Made by a program: the position numbers and the translations under genes
NCBI GenBank assembly: GCA_016490735.1
Contig: JAEMWC010000032.1
Coordinates: 981,001 to 1,045,000 of the forward strand
Origin: Pachyseris speciosa
Taxonomy: Eukaryota > Cnidaria > Anthozoa > Scleractinia > Pachyseridae
Direction: 5' to 3'
Length of the DNA: 64,000 nt
Notes under the pieces: generated by a model
Database searches by the model: none
What the model saw: the letters and a program-made list of their open reading frames with translations, nothing else
Told to the model about the DNA's origin: nothing
Shown: positions 1 to 10,600 of the stretch, one piece after another
Layout: every line of letters starts with the position of its first letter
Numbering within the stretch: the stretch's first letter is position 1

Positions 1-770
1 AATTCCGGTTGGAATGTGAATGGTAAACGTTTTATTGGTTCGTCTCACTGGAAAATTCCCGGGACAAGCGGGAGTTCTGAAAAGGTAGTCCGTTTTTCCC
101 GGTTGGGACTTTCCCGATGGAAATTTGTTTACCATTTAGTTTCTATGTTTCGTACTAGTTTCAGTCCTCTTGGCTTTTGGCCGAGTGTAATCTATCCAAT
201 CAGCGAGCGCGACATGACAATCCGGAAATTTTAGGCAAATGGTAAAGAAAACGTACCATTCCTTCCGAACGAAAATTCCCAACCGAAATTTCCGGAATTT
301 TTTTCTAAATGGTAAACAACCCCAGTCCAATTCAAAAGACAATACTTGCAAATTTCCTTCACAAAATGAAACCGTTCTGTTATCGGGGATTTCGTTGTCG
401 CAGTTTCAAATTGACACGCTTCCATAGCCTTGAAACCCCATCGAAAATGGCACGGCTTCGAAGTGTTTACACGGAACCTCTCTAAGCATTTTGTAACCAT
501 AGTTATGCTCGCGTCACCATAGGTGACCGTTTACACGACCAATTAAACCGACACGGACCGGTACCGTGTCAACGAAAGGCGTAACCGTATCAAAGGGAAC
601 ATTGTATTAAAGACGTCCAAACTTCGACAGAAATGGTGCGGGGTTGCGCTGCAACACCGTTATCACGCGATATGTCATGGGCAAGGTTGTCTACGTGGCA
701 AAGGGCCACAGTGAAATGACATGGTCAACTGATGTCATCGATACGTTACAAACTAGGATGGGCAACAAAA
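1..770. repeat. Unclassified repetitive DNA at the window edge
   Basis: No gene is visible. The first 330 bases repeat the motif ATGGTAAAC in both orientations (near 20, 130, 238 and 308), next to GAAAATTCCC/TTCCGG-type stretches, which gives imperfect inverted repeats. Positions 400-600 repeat a GTTTACACG-like motif. This looks like the end of a transposon continuing to the left of the window. The family is not recognised and the limits are approximate. Confidence 0.35.
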
Positions 771-1154
771 GAGAACTTAGGTTTTGATACCAGCATTTAA
801 AGGGTTAAATATAACAATCTCTTAAGAGAACACCGAATACAAAATTATGAAAAGGTAAAGCCGAAATCAAACTCAATCATACATTTTTGACAACGCGGAC
901 GGCAGCAATGTACATGGGCTGTTTCTAACTTCATCGCTACTTTCTCAGATCCTGGAGTTATGTTCGAGTGCCTATTATGAAAATACTCTGACATCAAGGA
1001 TATTTTTCAAAAAAAAAAAACAATATTCATAACTGTCTGCAAACATAACGCAACCATAATAATATGTAAAAGTATGAAAACAAGAAGTACAAGCAGCCCG
1101 GGCCACGAGCACGCTCAACCGTTCGCAAGAACGAAGCAGGAGAGAAAGACTAAA
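771..1154. other. Unassigned AT-rich stretch
   Basis: I see no coding exon, RNA gene or clear repeat here, apart from a short A-run near 1008. Confidence 0.4.
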
Positions 1155-1390
1155 TTGTTTATGCTGTTCAGTCTTTTATCTCCCAATCAAATCGTTTCTC
1201 TTAATTAAATCTATTTATTTATTTATTTCATTTTTATTTTATTGTTTTAGCTTCTGTTTTTGTTGTTGTTGTTGCATTCAATGGAGGGGAACAAAATTTA
1301 TCCTAGGAAAGACAAAATCAGCTATGATGATCGCTTAAAATTCCTCAATATGCTGTCCCTTGAAAAGAGACGTTATGTTTTTGAGGTGAC
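1155..1390 (+). mobile_element. Two LINE (non-LTR retrotransposon) 3' fragments
   Basis: Positions 1155-1275 match, by eye, the LINE 3' tail found again at about 31980-32080 and 32245-32360: the same TGCTGTTCAGTCTTTTATC block followed by TTTA-type repeats. Directly after it, 1311-1386 reads as the C-terminal end of a reverse-transcriptase protein (ISYDDRLKFLNMLSLEKRR), a conserved motif near the end of LINE RT proteins. The order (tail, then coding) means two separate truncated insertions. No complete open frame remains. Confidence 0.55.
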
Positions 1391-1582
1391 ATTTTTTTTA
1401 CAAAGCTCCAACTTGCTACCTTAATTTGGACTTAACTCCGTTTCTGAAGTTTTATTCCCAGGCCTACCCTTACAGTTTAGACATGTTGATGATTATTCGT
1501 TAAAGTCGAACTTTGCAAGGACCACTGAATTTAAACACAGCTATTTTAACAGAATTATAGGAATGAGGAATTCTTTTCAGGG

Positions 1583-1850
1583 GAGCAGGGCTGGCGCAGT
1601 GGTGAGAGCGCTCGCCTTCCACCAATGTGGCCCGGGTTCGATTCCCGGACTCGGCGTCATAAGTGGGCTGAGTTTGTTGGTTCTCTACTCTGCTCCGAGA
1701 GGTTTTTCTCCGGGTACTCCGGTTTTCCCCTCTCCCCAAAAACCAACATTTGATTTGATTTATTTAGAGTTGATTTGATTTAGTCTCCCCAATTAGTAGA
1801 GCATCTGTGCTCGGCTAGATAGATTTGAGACTTAAATAAAGTGATTATTA
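1583..1850 (+). mobile_element. tRNA-derived SINE, copy 1
   Basis: The left end carries an RNA polymerase III promoter: an A box in TGGCGCAGTGGTGAGAGCGC (near 1592) and a B box, GGTTCGATTCC (near 1635). A tRNA-unrelated body follows (CTCTACTCTGCTCCGAGAGG), then a 3' end reading ACTTAAATAAAGTG. A second copy at 20488 shares the whole layout, so this is a dispersed SINE and not a tRNA gene. Only the tRNA-like head is preserved as such; no acceptor-stem pairing is evident. Confidence 0.8.
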
Positions 1851-2269
1851 CCCTTAGAGCTAAGATTAGCCCCCAATCTGGCAGCTTTTAAGCTAGGTGT
1901 AAAAAAATTGCAGTCATAAATGGGGTGAGGAAAGGGTGCTGAGCTTGTCTTATTTTAATTATTTTATTGTTGTATAGATTAGTTAAATGTATCTTAATCA
2001 TATTCTTAGATTAGCTTATATCTTTTATTTGATTAGCTTATATTTATATTCATATTCATATTTATATTTATCTCATCTTAGTTTTGCTTATTATTGTAAC
2101 GTGCCATTAAACTGTAAAGAGAAAACGTTGGCAGTGGGAAACTGTAATCTTTATTAGTTTTATTATTTTCTCAGTACTCAGCGAGACGTTTGTTATTCTA
2201 TATTTCTCTAGTTTCCAGTCTTTTAGAAATAAAACAAACAGTGGAGATAAACATGGTAAACCAACGCAT

Positions 2270-3335
2270 TTTATATAGACTTGACGTTTCGTATGCTAGG
2301 CAACATACATTTTCAAAAGTGACCGTTACAATTTTAATACAGGGGTCTGGAACCGAAATTAAGAAAAACTATCTCAACAGTAAATATGTAAAAGGATACA
2401 CCTTATTAATAAAGCAACAACTTCTCACTACTGATGTTAACATTAAAAGCTGGCTTAAGTTCTTGGATGAATAAGGTTTCCTTAATTTTGCACTGATAAT
2501 CGGTTTTGCCCGACATAAAATGTCAAAATGATGCCACTTGATGTTGTGTCCAGTGGTTTTAACGTGGTCAGCAATAGCTGATATGTGGTCATTTTTAGTG
2601 AGGGCCTTGAAATGTTCAGTTTTTCTGTCATAAAGTCTTCTTTTTGTTTTACCAATGTAAAAACCAGTGCAGTCCCAGCAACTGGTCTTATAAATTACTT
2701 TAGACTTCTGAGAGTGGTTTAAGCGGTCCTTGTAAGGATAGAAAGACTTGATGTGGAGAGTGTTCTGAAAAACTATCTTAAGGTTGACACAGGAGTAGAA
2801 ATTGTAAACACAGGATCTCAGGCGTTTAGCGATTTGGTTGCTCTGTAGACCTAAGTAAGGTAACAGGATGATTATATCTTTCTTAGGAACTGTCAAGACA
2901 GGGCTGTTGGGCTTGTTTCTGTTTCTGTTCAAAAGATCGTTAATGTTGTAGGTAATTATACCTTAAGGGTAACCATTTTGTAGAAGAAGTTTCCGGAGAT
3001 CATTGAGAGCAGATTGCAATAAAGAAGGCGTGGAGCAAATTCGATAGCAACGATAAGTGAGCGTGCGAATGAGATTAATTTTGTATCAGTTGCGCGTTGT
3101 GAAAGAATCCCGTTTGGTGTAGAGGCCAGTGAATATATATGTCTTCTTCCGGTAAGGGGATGTCTTGAAGGTGTTGTTCGGGCAGCGTTTGACAAGAATG
3201 TCTAAAAATGGAATTTCGTTGTTCTGTTCAAATTCAGTCTTTTGCTGTGTACACTGATTTAAATTTTAATTCATTTTTTAACGCGATCACTTCTGAAGAT
3301 GCATCACCCCAAGCTGTACCATACGAAACGTCACG
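2270..3335 (-). mobile_element. Penelope-like retroelement, 3' coding fragment with GIY-YIG endonuclease
   Basis: The - strand encodes the C-terminal part of a Penelope-like reverse transcriptase. From about 3235 down it reads EFEQNNEIPFLDILVKRC, then PYRKKTYIFTGL, the RT region just before the endonuclease. An open stretch at 2369-2932 carries a GIY-YIG nuclease signature (GFYIGKTKRRLYDRKTEHF). These elements copy themselves by target-primed reverse transcription. The copy is 5'-truncated and frame-broken. The motif CATACGAAACGTCA occurs at both ends in opposite orientation (about 2282 and 3319), consistent with the terminal repeats of this class. Confidence 0.8.
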
Positions 3336-3482
3336 TTTCGAAAAATTGCATTTTATGCAAATGTCTATCCGGCACCGCGGTGTTTTGTTTTTATTGAAGC
3401 TGAAATGGCCCCAGACAAAGAATTTTTACAAGTATGTCGAGGTGAGTTTCACAGTCATCAGAACGCAGAACTGAAGAAATCC

Positions 3483-3575
3483 CGGGTTATCTCAAAAGGA
3501 TTTGAACCTATGGCCTTGCTTTCAGTTGACAGTGTCGCCGGCAGTCGGGTGTTCTACCACTAAACTATAGGATTT
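3483..3575 (-). repeat. tRNA-like relic (pseudo-tRNA or SINE head)
   Basis: On the - strand there is an A-box-like stretch, TAGTTTAGTGGTAGAACA, followed about 45 bases on by a B-box-like GGTTCAAATCC. The ends do not pair as an acceptor stem and the middle is too long for a normal anticodon arm. It is therefore probably a tRNA-derived retroelement relic and not a working tRNA. Confidence 0.35.
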
Positions 3576-3829
3576 TCTTGGGAGATGAGCCATAACGTAT
3601 ATGCGAATTTTTGGTCGTTCTTCCACTATTTGGTTATGATGGGGGAAAACCCCCTTAAACCACATAGTTTTTTTTTCATTTTTCGCGAATACAAGTTATA
3701 TTAGAAAGCTGCTGTAGGTCATTTCGTGGGGGGTAGATCCGACCCCTGAGAATCGAAATTAGATACCATCACAGATTAGCATTCTAAGGTGTGATCATTC
3801 AGACGACCACTCGGGGCAGTTTAGTTTGA

Positions 3830-4225
3830 CCTTCTTCCTGTAAAATTAATTTTGAGTTTGTGGATGAAATTAGAGACCACTGAACAGTTTACTGGGTTGG
3901 TTTCCTGTCGAATGAGGGTGGTGCTAACTTTTCATTCTGTGGATGACAATGAAGCTTACTGAAATTTAGATTCAACTGATTTCTTTTCGAATCATGCGGT
4001 GCTTACTTTTGAGTCAGAGGTTGAAATGAAGGTTACTGAACGCTATATTCAACTGATTTGTTGTCGAATCAGGTGGTGCTAAGTTATGAGTCTGTGGATG
4101 AAAATGAAGGTTAATGAACGTTACATTCAACTGATTTCCTGTCGAACCAGGTGGTGCTGTTATTTGAGACTGTGGATGAAATCCTTAGTCTGGCAATTTA
4201 AATGGAAGCTACTGAAAAAGTACTT
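3830..4225. repeat. Degenerate tandem repeat, unit about 80 bp, about 5 copies
   Basis: The unit contains CTGTCGAATCAGGTGGTGCT, then GAGTCTGTGGATGAAAATGA and GGTTACTGAACGTTACATTC. The first block recurs near 3905, 3985, 4062 and 4140. Copies differ by scattered substitutions and no open frame runs through them. Confidence 0.75.
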
Positions 4226-7200
4226 GTTTGTTTTTCGTACCAAGGTTTGAGTTTGTGGATACAAGTAAAAAGTATTCGTGTGTCGTGTGTCGTGTCTTGG
4301 CACGATACGTTAAGGAGTTAAATCTCGCCATTAAAATGGTGAGAATTATTGTTAATACCGTTGGGGAAAGTGCTGATGAAAGTTTCAAATCTGTATCCAA
4401 CTCCCTTGAACACGTAATCTTGTTTCACTTATTACATATGATAAAACCAATTTATCTCTTCCTTAATGTTAGTAGTACTTAGTTTTGACTGACAACAGCC
4501 CCGCCCACTCAATTAGTCCGCGCCAACCACGCAATTATATTTCATATCCTTTCATTTTCAAGATATTTAAAACTGATTATTTCCTCCATATCTCCATTAC
4601 TTTCCGGTATTTCCTGTTCATGCTGATCAATAGGAAAGAAGACCCCGACTTCTGACTTCGAAAACGTAATTTTCACATGCATAGAGTGCATTGTAAATGT
4701 ACTTAGTCATCCCCGAAAACAAATAAATAGTTTCATTGGATTTTATTGTTTAGGTAATGGAACGATTTAGAACTTTGAAAAAGAATCCTGGTTGCTGCAT
4801 ATCTTGAAGGGAATATACAATCAATTTCTGCTGACTGCATAATGTATCGATCTTTCTTGTACTAATTTATGTAACCTTGACTGTCGTGTCTCAATCTGTG
4901 GAACTGTTGTCTATCCAATACCTATATTCTTTCATACGCTCAAAAACAATTAATTCTCTGTTAGCAAACTATTCAACATTCAAGCAATATGACAGAGATG
5001 AATATTCTGCAAAGGTTGTAATTCCTTGTATATTGCGACCAGCAACCCCTTGTTCTCTCCTTAAAGTACAAATATTCTTGGAAAAGTCGATCAAAACACA
5101 AATCAGTATTTTATTTTAATTTAATTTAACAATTAAACCCAACCCTATTGAACAAACAAGTAATACTTGCTTTTTGAACAAGTTAATTAATCCAAAGGTC
5201 ACTCTTCTCAAAACCTAGCTGAATGGCCCTGAAAGATTTGACGCAATTCTTTATTGCGATATTGACATTTCTGGCTCCGCATTAGTATTCCCAGCCAGAC
5301 AAGGCTTTCATCGAAGCGAACTATGACTCGGTGATCCGGTATCCTTTTTTATAACGCAAACTGAAATGACGAAGGTCAATACAATTCACTGAAAAAATAA
5401 AACCCTCAAAGTATAAAATATATTGAAAATCACACCCTCAAATATCGGTATGCCTTATATTTGAGGTTATTTTCAACATTGCTTACGTCATCAGCTCTCA
5501 AGGGTTTGCAAAATCGTAGCTGAGTTTACTAAGATTTTGAAAGGCAAGAAAAGACGGCACATTGTCATAATCGGTTTTGAGTGACGTTAAAAACGCACAT
5601 GACATTCTTTTGTAGTCTTCAGGAAAGAATCGCAACAATGACGTTTGAAATGGCGCACTACTGTTCCAATATTTATTGGAGCTTAAACTAATATGTGTTG
5701 CGTGATATAAAGAACCGGAAATTTTCCAGCTAAGTCTTGACTTGGTTTCAGTTCCTTGTAACTAAAGCTGTCATTATCGTGGCGTTGAAATCCTTCAACA
5801 GCTTGCTTTATTGTGTTTTGCGTGAGCCGACGTTTTGTAATGACATCATATGGCATCGTCTTTGGCATAACAGCATCGGATCAGCTATCCGCAGTGATAC
5901 ACCAGTGATGACCTTACGCGGCCAAACAAAGTTCATCTAAATTGTTACACCGTTTTGCCACTTACATATCGATTCCTATCTCCTTTATCGAGTCAATTAC
6001 CCTTTTGTTGAAATATTAAAAACGTTTACGTCCTCTAAATTGTTGAAGCGATTGTGTGAAAATTAAATCATTTACCGTGCATGAGATTTCAAGTGTGTAT
6101 TGTACTTGCCCCAGCCGGAATGTCGGGTACCGTAAAAAGAGTAAATTTCCCCGATCACCACCGTATCACCAATTGTGTTTACAGGACATCGTAGACGAAA
6201 TGCCGGAGGGATTCCAACTTGCCAAAAGCTCTTTCGTTTTAGGAAACAAGCGATAAAAATTTACCGGGATGTTAAAAATTAAAGGTGACATTGGACGGGT
6301 TTTGTGTTAATCACTGATGATTTGCTCGTTTATTTTCTTGGAGACGGAAAGTTTCAGGAAAGCATTGGATGACCTTCGATGGGTTTAAAGTCAAACACTT
6401 GAAAAATACTCCTATTTCACCCCAAATACCGATAACCATCAATACAAAATAGGTTCCCGAATTGCAGCAATTCAAGCGAACAGTTTGACAGAGTAGTTCA
6501 GGGCGTGACCAGTACAAGATCGTGCTCTGCAAGAATAAAACTGCCAATCTTTGTCACAACGACAATTCATGAAAAGTGCAACCCGTCGCACGTTTTTTCG
6601 TCCTGATCTGGAACCCTAAAAGCTGATTTATAGCCTTTTCGTGTCTTCCTTGGGTGAAAGGAATTTGTTTATACAAGTGGACCGCAGGCGGTACATTTGA
6701 TAGATGGGTCTGTAATTATGTGTAGTTCTTTGTGAAATCTCATTTGTGTATTATTTGTAGCCGGAAAAAGGCGCTTGCTGGCCTTTACAATTTGCAATGC
6801 CCTTGTTCGCCTGGTATTGAAGGGCAGTCAAAAGTGCACAAAAAAGCCTCAATACGCATAAAATTTGAGTGCTCGCTAAGTGAGAATGGGCTCTAGGTGT
6901 TTATCTTTTCGATCTCCGCGCGTGTTCCGATTGCGTGTTAAGTCGATCGCAGCTGTTTGCACAAGCAAATGAAATTACCATCTGCGCATTCAATTGGCTC
7001 GTTTTACACGTCTCATTTCATTTCAATTATTCGCCTGTCAATCACCTCTCGGAAAGCTTGAAATTTGAGCCTCCAGGATGAATCGGAGCGAAATACAGCA
7101 ATTTTATTTGGGTTATATCCCGCGGCTCGCCGCCTTGTTATTTCACGACATTTCGTGACAGTTGACCAATCAGACCGCGTGCTATTGTTGTGCTGACGTT

Positions 7201-7447
7201 CGTGGGTGGTCAGTTTCATGTCGTGAAATTGGCATTGAATTTCAATCGGACCGAATTTGATGGTTTCCTCTTTGAGGCTTTTATGAAAACTTTGCGTGAA
7301 AACGCTATTCTATAACACCGACACCCCACCAAGCAAAGAAAGCTTTCAGCTCACGGTGGATGCTATTGAGAAAAGGGTTGGCGCTGTGCTGAAGGGACGC
7401 TTTATGAGAGAAGGGACATGTGAAGGTGCTCCGGATTTCAATCAAAT
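4226..7447. other. Intergenic DNA upstream of LRIG
   Basis: No coding exon recognised. This stretch should hold the LRIG promoter and 5' UTR. A CCAAT-like motif (GACCAATCAG, near 7164) lies about 280 bases before the proposed start. A weak inverted repeat lies near 5400-5510. The transcription start cannot be placed from the sequence. Confidence 0.4.
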
Positions 7448-7640
7448 ATGGCGTCCGTGTATATTGCGAATGCTTTGGTTGCAATATGTTTGGCTTTATA
7501 CGGAGTATCGCTGGACAAGATGCAAACAGTCGAGCATGTGTTTCGGCCAAGCCTTGTATTTGTTCTGGGACAAGAGTTGACTGCAAAAATCGCTCGCTTA
7601 GCTCGATACCTGAGGGGATTCCACAGGCTACTACGACGTT
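7448..7640 (+). CDS. LRIG: LRIG exon 1: signal peptide and LRR N-cap (frame conflict)
   Basis: From ATG at 7448 the sequence reads MASVYIANALVAICLALYG, a convincing signal peptide. The cysteine-rich N-cap (ACVSAKPCICSGTRVDC, then LSSIPEGIPQATTTL) is in another frame, the one with codons starting at 7501. Only that frame splices in phase to exon 2 (donor GTGAGT at 7641). Upstream in that frame the sole ATG (MFGFIRSIAGQ) gives no good signal peptide, and a stop lies at 7405. A one-base indel, in the assembly or real, would join the two. Confidence 0.75.
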
Positions 7641-10600
7641 GTGAGTATGACTTTTGGTGCTTTCTTGAAAGCTTTAGTGTTGTTGTCGCTATTGCGCCGC
7701 TTCTTGAAGATTTGAAATCTCCCTAGTCGCTCCTAACGAACTTTTCTGTTGAGATCTCGTGTTTATCGGGTTTGATAAGATATTTCAGGGAACCCTTTAT
7801 CTAAAGGTGAATACTTAGTTATTTACGAATGGCAGTTTTTGAACTGAGTTCTCTGGTGTCACCTTACAACTGCACAACAAGGTTGTTTCTATAAATGAAA
7901 AGCGTGCTTGCCGCTCTTGTCTAGCAATCCAAATCATGGAAACGTCAACAACGAACGACGCTTCACTTCGTTGGCGTAAGGAGTTTTATTTTGTACAAAA
8001 TCCCGGAGAAGAATTCAAGAATTGAAATAAACTTAAGCTTACATCTTCAACGAAACTCAACGCGTCACGTTTGTACCGATGTCATCATTTTGCGACAAGT
8101 TTTCTGTTAGATATGATAAACTTGAGCTGTTCGTAAATTCGAAATGCGATGATCTTTCATTGAGGAAGTTTAGTTGTGTTTTTTTTAGGTGAAATAGGTT
8201 CTTTACTAGCATTAAAGCGCAGTAAACAAGACGCATTGCGAACGAACCACTCACGGTACGATTTTTCAACCGAATGTGTCAGCTAAAGCGTTTCTTTGAA
8301 GGATTTTCTTCAAAAGTTATCTTTTCTTCGCTAAACAAATAACCAGGCCTTCAATAAACTGTGAATTCGATGTAAAATAAATTACGGTTTCGCGCTCTCA
8401 AAGGAGTTTATTTTAGACGCAAAGCGAGGAAGAAATCATTTTAGCGTTGTTTGCATTACGATCTCGGAATATTGACATAAGCACATCACTAGCGAATTAT
8501 GTATACATCGAAAAAAGGTTTGCTGAGTTGTTTTCGCTTAGTCTTACTCAGTTTAGGCAGTTTCCTAATCCAGGAGTCGCTTTACTCTCGCGTTTTTCAG
8601 TAGCAGTCTTTCATGTTGAAGATTTAAAACGTTAAAAGTCGTACCAGGTAGTTTTTCTCACCTTGCATTGCCCTCAGCTAGAGTTATTCAATTATGGCCT
8701 GAAACTATGAATTCAAAAGTTAGTGAAAAAAGCTCTTTAGTTGTTTAGAGGGATAAAGCGTTGTTCAGACAAAAACCTTAGTTCTTTTTGCACGATGGAT
8801 CGTTTTACAAAAGCTCGAGCTCTGTTGAATTTTGGTGCCTTTGAAAAGAAATTGTTAGAACCTGACAAGCACACAATTATTTCGCCTGAAACAAATTTAT
8901 TAAATTAGCTCTTTTGTGTTCCTCTGTTTTGCATTGTTTTGTTTGGCGTAAGAGCGCTATTCATTGGTTCTGTATTGTTCTTTTCTCTGTGTTCAATTTT
9001 AATATTTGACAATTGAAGGATTTAGCTGCTTCAGCCAAACACTTTCAAAATAAATGTGGCCATTTTCTAGATCGCTTTCAAACTTTCGCGTGTCGTAATT
9101 TGGGATTGCTGTCAAGGGGTTCTATTAATTTTCTTTTCTTGCATATTTTGGCCTTTCAGCTAAATCCCCTGCTGTTGTATTTATTCAAACCGCTGTTTGT
9201 AAAGAATTTCTAATTTCCTAAATTTACCTCGCGCGACAACTGCATGCACATACAGTGTTGTTGAAAGAAATTCGGCACGGCAATTTGTTGAGCTTCGGAC
9301 TAAGTCAATTCTAAAGTTATTTTACTAAAATCTTATATCTCGTAGAGACATGTAAGTTCAATTGATTATCATGGTAGAGGATTAAGACGGTGGGAAATGT
9401 GGTTTTTTGTAGCCCGAGGCAAGCCAACACAACATATGCTAATACAACTGCAACCCTTTACCCCCCACTGTTGAATTGGCGAGCAACACTCCGAACCATT
9501 GTGTATTTTCTCCTTGCTTTTTTAAGATGACCCTTATAGGAGTGGCTGGGGAAAATAGTTTTAATCTTTATCATTCCAAGCTTTCTTCTGATTCTTTTTT
9601 TCTGCCCCGATTCAGTAAAACTAAAGTCGAGATTAGTTCTTCTCGCGCGGTTAAAAAAAGTGACTACTTATCATTTTTATGAGATTTGGAAATTTTATAC
9701 GAGGCAGGCTGGAATTTAAATTCCAGGTGTTCCTAATTAAGCCACAACACGCAGAAACGAAAGGGCAGGAAATTTTAGTAATGGATGCTTGAACGCTTTT
9801 TCGTAGACATTTCTCACGTTTAGATGTTTTTGTGACATGAGGGTTGTATTTCTGAGGTATTTGTCTTTGGATTTCAGTGGAATAGGACAGCCAAACAAAT
9901 TTGTTTTCTCATTGTATATTTGATTGTCTTGTTTTGATTCAGAATTGAGATTTGATGTGATGAAGGCTTTTTTATCTCTAATAAGCAAAATGAATTTTAT
10001 GAAAAAATGGAAAAGGTTTTATCCAGAGATCACGTAGTATTGTTCTTTCAAAATTGGTAGCTTGATATTTGCCCTAAAATGATTGGTCACACACATTTGA
10101 AATTATGGCTCCTTGGAAGTCGACACATTTATTATCAAGTTAATGCTACTTTAGCTGGAGTTGTTTCAGTTAAGTATTTAGCCAACATATTCCTGCCCTA
10201 CACACAGTTCCTTTTTACTCCAACTGGGCATCTTTTTGTATCATGCCATTGTCTACAATGATAGAATGTTCTTACAATCCTTGGGTGGATCAAGACACAA
10301 GCCTTTAACAAGCTTTCCCATTTAATCCTTTGCATCCTAAGTGTGCCAGGGTAGAAATTAGAAAAAAGAAACGATGTCCCAAATTTACTCTTATAATGAT
10401 TGAAAAAAGAGGCAAAACAAAACAAGAAATACAAACATAATTAACTTGGTTGCAAGGACATTACAGTTCAGAAGCTTTTCTTGGGATGGTGACAGGTCAG
10501 ATTCAAAAAGTTAGTAGAGGATAAAGCTGTTACGTGGCTTTACTTCAGGAAGGAAGGGTTTATTGCTATCAACTTTCTCATTTTGTAGTCGGTCTTTTGG

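Noticed and set aside
1594..1665. Possible tRNA gene with A and B boxes
   Set aside because: The head is part of a dispersed SINE. The same 250 bp layout recurs at 20488 and no acceptor stem forms.
3905..4225. CRISPR-like array
   Set aside because: The units are continuous degenerate tandem copies without conserved repeat and unique spacer alternation, in animal DNA.
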